A program made the position numbers and the translations under genes. The notes beneath the pieces are model-generated. The model was given only the letters and a program-made list of their open reading frames with translations, made no database searches and was not told where the DNA came from. Shown here piece after piece: positions 55,512 to 60,000 of a stretch of DNA of 60,000 nucleotides. Source of the DNA: Owenia fusiformis (Eukaryota; Annelida; Polychaeta; Sabellida; Oweniidae); NCBI GenBank assembly GCA_903813345.2, contig CAIIXF020000006.1:29645936-29705935 (forward strand). Reading direction: 5' to 3'. Numbering within the stretch: position 1 is the stretch's first letter; every line of letters begins with the position of its first letter.

Positions 55512-58500
55512 TTTCTGAGGCTTCAAATATTAGGCTTCACTGCCAGAATAATTGAATATAGCAGCGATTTGATCATTATTACCCGTCTAAATCTAGCCCT
55601 TTTTAAATATCACAATGTCTGATCACTTCCAGATTCGTATTTGTTACAAAATAAATCAATTAAGTGACCAAAATAATTTTTTTCAGAAACTTTGCTTCGC
55701 CAAATTAATTTTAAATCACTTCCTGTCAATGTGAGTACCAAATATTGGCACTGCAATACAAGGGTGACATCTTTTGAAGTCTGCTAAAACTTTCCTATAG
55801 CATGTCGACTCCAGGTTGACATACGCCATAAAGCGTAGTGGCGACAAAACTCGCCTGACCGCGCAAAAGAGTTAAGGGAGGCAATTAGGTGAGTATGTCT
55901 CTGGTACTAAATACAAGTGTACGCTAAAAAAAGGCATAAGAAGGAGTATATCAAATAAGTCTAGATTTATTATTACGAATGAGTATTTTATTGTCACAGT
56001 TAAGGGAAAAAGTTCATAATAAAAAATATTAAAGAAATCACGTGGTGTACCAATGTTTATGTTTATGTTTCTTTATTTCCTCCGTGTTGGGGAGAGGATA
56101 AAAATGTACATCAAATTAAATTACATAATTTACAAAGGTTAGAAGCATAAAAAAGAGATTCAGCATATTTACAGAAGCATGTTCTTCAGATGCTCTATAT
56201 ACATTGTTTAGGATGAAGGTATATTCAAGTATACTCCCCAAGACTCGTGGAATCTTGTGAATCCTGAAGAAACCTTTAATGTCAAACAGGCTTACGCTTC
56301 ACATATTATGAATTTCTCAAACATCGAATCATCCATGAACAACTCTTACCTACTGCCTAAAAGTGTGTGAGTTAGTTTTTCATCGGGGAGGTTAAACAGA
56401 TTTACACCCACACTTATAGGTAGATGGCCGATGAGTTTCCCCCAAAAAAGTTCCTATGCATTGAAAAATACTCACACTGCAAATAATGCACAATGATACG
56501 TTCACATAACCTGTGGCAACTGTTACAACGATACATTTTATAACTTGGATCTGTGGCCAGGTTAATTAGGTTACCAAGTGACCACGTGTATTTTGGAAAC
56601 TAAGACCTATTTGCCATGCGAAACACGGTTTAATATTTTGATGAATATGTTGAAATATAACAAGGTTTGAGTTTGCGTGGACTCGATGTTTCCACGACTC
56701 AATCTTCTTTTAGAAGTATTTGGCCTTTTACAATATTTTTGAAAAGCCTCTTTTGAATGATTTTACCGCTTTTTTAATTATCTACTAATTAAACATAAAG
56801 CCCATTGGTTCCCCTTGGTTTACGTGGGAAAGACGATTTTCAAATCAAATCAAATTTAGAAGAAAAAAAATGGGAAAATTTGTGGCATTGGAAATGAAGT
56901 CAAGTTACATTTCCATCAATATTATTAGTATTATCCTCGCAGGTTATGTAAATAAAAATTCAAACATAAAGAGGAGGGAGCTAAGGTTGCCAAACTTCTG
57001 GAGGGGAGTATATTTGCAAGAAAGACGAGAGTATTAGCCTTGCACAAGTTTCAAATCGTGTGTCTAAAAAGGATTTGACAGCATTCTTTAATAAGATAAT
57101 GAAATGTTCATTTCTCAAAAACAAATTAAAGTTTATAATGATTCACAAGTTCATTTAAAATGTTTTCATTTCTCAAAACATTCATGATTCTCGTCATTTA
57201 TGATAAAAAACAGCAGAACGGTGATAGAGAATGGAATGTTTTATTTTTTATTTTCAATTCAAATAAGAACAAATAAGTTTTTCAGCATTAGTTGTTCTTT
57301 GTTGCAAGGCATTAAAATTTAAAAGAAATGTATAATGTTAGAGCCTACAGAGCACATTGGATATATTGTTATTTCAATTTGGTCTTTTAGTTTCATTCTA
57401 TTCATACAATACTATTTTTGTCATCTGTCTCTGTGCGCCTATCAAAATGAAATAGCAAATAAAAATCTTTTGATTTGAAATCTTTTCAAAATTCAGCTAA
57501 AAGTGTGGGAATTGCATGTTCAGAATTCGTCATATCTATGAATGAACTCTAAAGAATGAATTGTATGTATGAAAAAAAACAAAAAATGCTTTTATGTGAG
57601 GTACACCGATGAAAGGGGAGATTTGTGGATAACATAAAAAATCGAACCCCTGGTCACCAATTGCTGGCTATGCCACTGATAATATATATATGTCATATAG
57701 ATGGCAAACTATGTCAATGGTCGATTTGCTCTTTTATTATGGAATCACATACAAAAATAATTGTATCAAATGAAATGATTCAAACATAAACATGTCAATG
57801 TTTAGCAATACTGTGTAAGTGGTTAATTTTCCGATTTATGCTTAGGAAAATTAAATATCGGAAAGATAACATCTTAAAATTAATTTACATTATGAATTGA
57901 AGCCGTCATGATAAGAGTCAACTCTCAATATTATAGTTATACAAAGGAATTTTGGGTTGATTTTAAAAAAGTATTCAAAAAATTAAAACAAAATCCCCCA
58001 AAATAGATAAAAATGAAGATAAACTAAAATCAAACAAAATTTCCTTTGTACAATTACAATATTGAGAGACCTAAACATGTTGTGTTATGTCGTTTTGTTC
58101 CAATGAGGTTCGGAATGATGGTTCATTTCACTCTGGAAACACGATACCAAGAACAAAACAAGTGTTTGATGTGTTTTCTAAAACAATATAGATGAGAGTA
58201 CGATATTTTTCAAATTATATTGTTATCATTCAAAAGATGACCATTAAATTGACGGTGTGTTAAATTTTTAGATTTTTTTATGACTCATTTAAGAGAAACG
58301 TGTGTTCAAAAAGTTCTCCATATCGATACCACTCCTTTATTATGAAAGTGTTGAATTGAAATAATAGGGTGCATTCATTTACCTCTAATAGTGAAATCCA
58401 TTGCTTGTTTCATGCAAAATCCTGGATCAGTGGATGTAGGAGTAGCAGAGGGCACGTAAAAACTGAAGAACAGTTAAAAACAAAACTAAAAAAACATGCC

Positions 58501-59339
58501 TACAGCCAAGTAATTAAGTGCCTTTATACCATTATGACATTTATATTAAGGCTGCATCGCCCAGTAAGCAACACAACAAGAAGCCAGGGATCAGAAAAGG
58601 TTGATATTCATAATGTATTTGGTGCAACCTGAATTATTTTTAAAAAAAATCATGACTCATATGTAAAGTATCTACTGCAAAGACATTAAAATCAGCCAAT
58701 TTCATTGATCCCTGTGACTCCAGCCTAAAATTAAAACCAATCTAGAGGTAAATTTTGGAATGCTGTATATCATGCAACATACAATTTTCCAAAAGTTATT
58801 ATAATACAACACTGTGACAATATGTCACCATCTGGTCATACAATATTTGAAAGAGTCCAAGCTATGTCTATGTGACTATTCACAGGTTACTAAGAGGAGG
58901 GAAAGCCCCAGAGCTTTAGCGATGACAGACATAATACTCTTGCGTACCACATTCGTTTGCGCAAATTCTCACCAGTTAATTTTCGAACATAGCGTGTCGT
59001 CCTGATGTTTTAATCGATGTAAACATATTCCTTACATATTTCTTTATCTTGATGTGAAAAACCAAGCTATGATATTGGTTAATACGCCAGGAATCAACAT
59101 AATATTATTCAAAGCGTTATTAGAAAATTTTGAATCCGCCATTTTTGTTTATCGATTCGGACCAATCAGAGGTGTATGTCATCTCAATACAGGTTTACAT
59201 TATAAGCGTATGTCATCTTTGAACTCTGGGGTTAATCCCCCTCTTCAAGTTACTGCTATATTACAAAAGTTCCAAAATGTAAACATGTATCAAGTTAATC
59301 TGAACATTAAGTATTGAATTATTGCAAAATTGTTACAAA
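55512..59339. other. no gene seen
   Basis: AT-rich DNA without supported exons. A segment near 57635-57680 (TCGAACCCCTGGTCACC, GCTGGCTATGCCACTG) is an inverted relative of 54437-54480, suggesting ends of an old element or two unrelated copies. Confidence 0.4.
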
Positions 59340-59440
59340 AGCGTAACAACTGTTGCAGACACTGAACACATGCCCTAAAATGATAAAAAGTATAGAGACC
59401 ATTACAAGATGTTCAGCTTTTGTTGATGGTGACATAAAAT
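59340..59440 (+). repeat. GTGGTGACA short interspersed repeat, degenerate copy g
   Basis: GTTGCAGACACTGAACAC, AAAAAGTATAGAGACC and TGATGGTGACATAAAAT keep the order of the family motifs with substitutions. Confidence 0.4.
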
Positions 59441-59827
59441 CTAAACAGTAAAAAATCAAATACCAAATCAAATACAACAATATCATGCAAGCAAAATATA
59501 TGGTACACATGCGAATATAAAAGCAGTCTCATAAATAAGTAACAAATAAATAAAATACTGATTATGAACCATGCAAAAATACTTCATCATGGAGCCTAAA
59601 ACTGAAATGAGGGTGCTCTATATGTATTGTGTATCAATCTCTATATACATGGGGTGACATCTATAGTGGAGTCTTGACTTTAAATGAGCTAAAAACATCC
59701 ATTCCATGAATGTATTCCTGGCATTTCAAGCAAGTAAGAAGTCGTGCTTCATGGCTTGACCAACTATTTTCAGTTTCCAATTCCAACACTGTCTAACCAA
59801 GCCATAGATGAACGACCAAGTTTTAGC

Positions 59828-59997
59828 TTGTATTCGCGAATGCAAATAACAGCTACTGGCTTAACCTACTATTTTATTAGGACCAACTCATTTAAATATG
59901 AATAATACCTATTCCATTCATATTTAATTGAGTTGCCCATAATATACTAGTTCAATCCTATAGCCAACAGCTGTTAGTTGCATTCAAGAATACAAGT
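59828..59997. mobile_element. foldback MITE (GTTTAACCTACT family), copy 2
   Basis: Almost fully palindromic: CTTGTATTCGCGAATGCAAA, AACAGCTACTGGCTTAACC and ACTCATTTAAATATGAA each have an inverse partner in the right half, down to ATTCAAGAATACAAG. The centre is near 59912. Confidence 0.6.
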
Positions 59998-60000
59998 TAA

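Overview
This 60 kb window is AT-rich nuclear DNA from an animal. Its genes have short exons with GT/AG introns, and mobile elements are dense. Exon structures, protein divergence and repeat style fit a lophotrochozoan invertebrate; a mollusc is my best guess, but the window does not prove it. There are five confident protein genes, one plausible small secreted-protein gene, five small RNA genes, and many short transposon-derived elements.

Layout: 1-1.4 kb holds a small minus-strand gene for a secreted Ser/His-rich protein. 3.9-8.9 kb is ribosomal protein S5 (minus strand). Each of its five introns, including the 5' UTR intron, carries one box C/D snoRNA recognisable as U14, and the longest intron also contains a hAT element with an 8-bp target duplication. 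About 8.88-8.99 kb looks like a shared divergent promoter: RpS5 leaves leftwards, and mitochondrial acetyl-CoA acetyltransferase (ACAT1, intronless coding region at 10.6-11.9 kb) leaves rightwards. 16.7-20.5 kb is a DIPK1/FAM69-type secretory-pathway kinase-like protein with a nuclear-receptor-site-rich repeat in intron 1. 21-24 kb is a cluster of transposons, including a broken mariner. 26.0-32.4 kb is the L27/PDZ scaffold LIN7, whose first intron holds a 3 kb foldback element full of perfect palindromes and tRNA-like sequences. 37.3-43.2 kb is choline kinase (minus strand, N-terminal exon not found).

The most unusual locus is inside choline kinase. The exon encoding the catalytic HND motif has its 3' splice site and first ~54 coding bases amplified, together with the adjacent intron end, into about 18 tandem 84-bp units. 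Each unit keeps an AG acceptor, and the reading frame stays open across the nearest four units.

From 43 to 60 kb the window is mostly intron or intergenic DNA: foldback MITEs, a 17-bp minisatellite interrupted by a 317-bp hairpin element (a second copy lies at 22.3 kb), degenerate tandem repeats, and one weak exon candidate. The genes are unrelated housekeeping or signalling genes (translation, ketone/isoleucine metabolism, secretory pathway, cell polarity, phospholipid synthesis). The only functional couplings visible are the U14 snoRNAs inside RpS5 and the shared RpS5/ACAT1 promoter.
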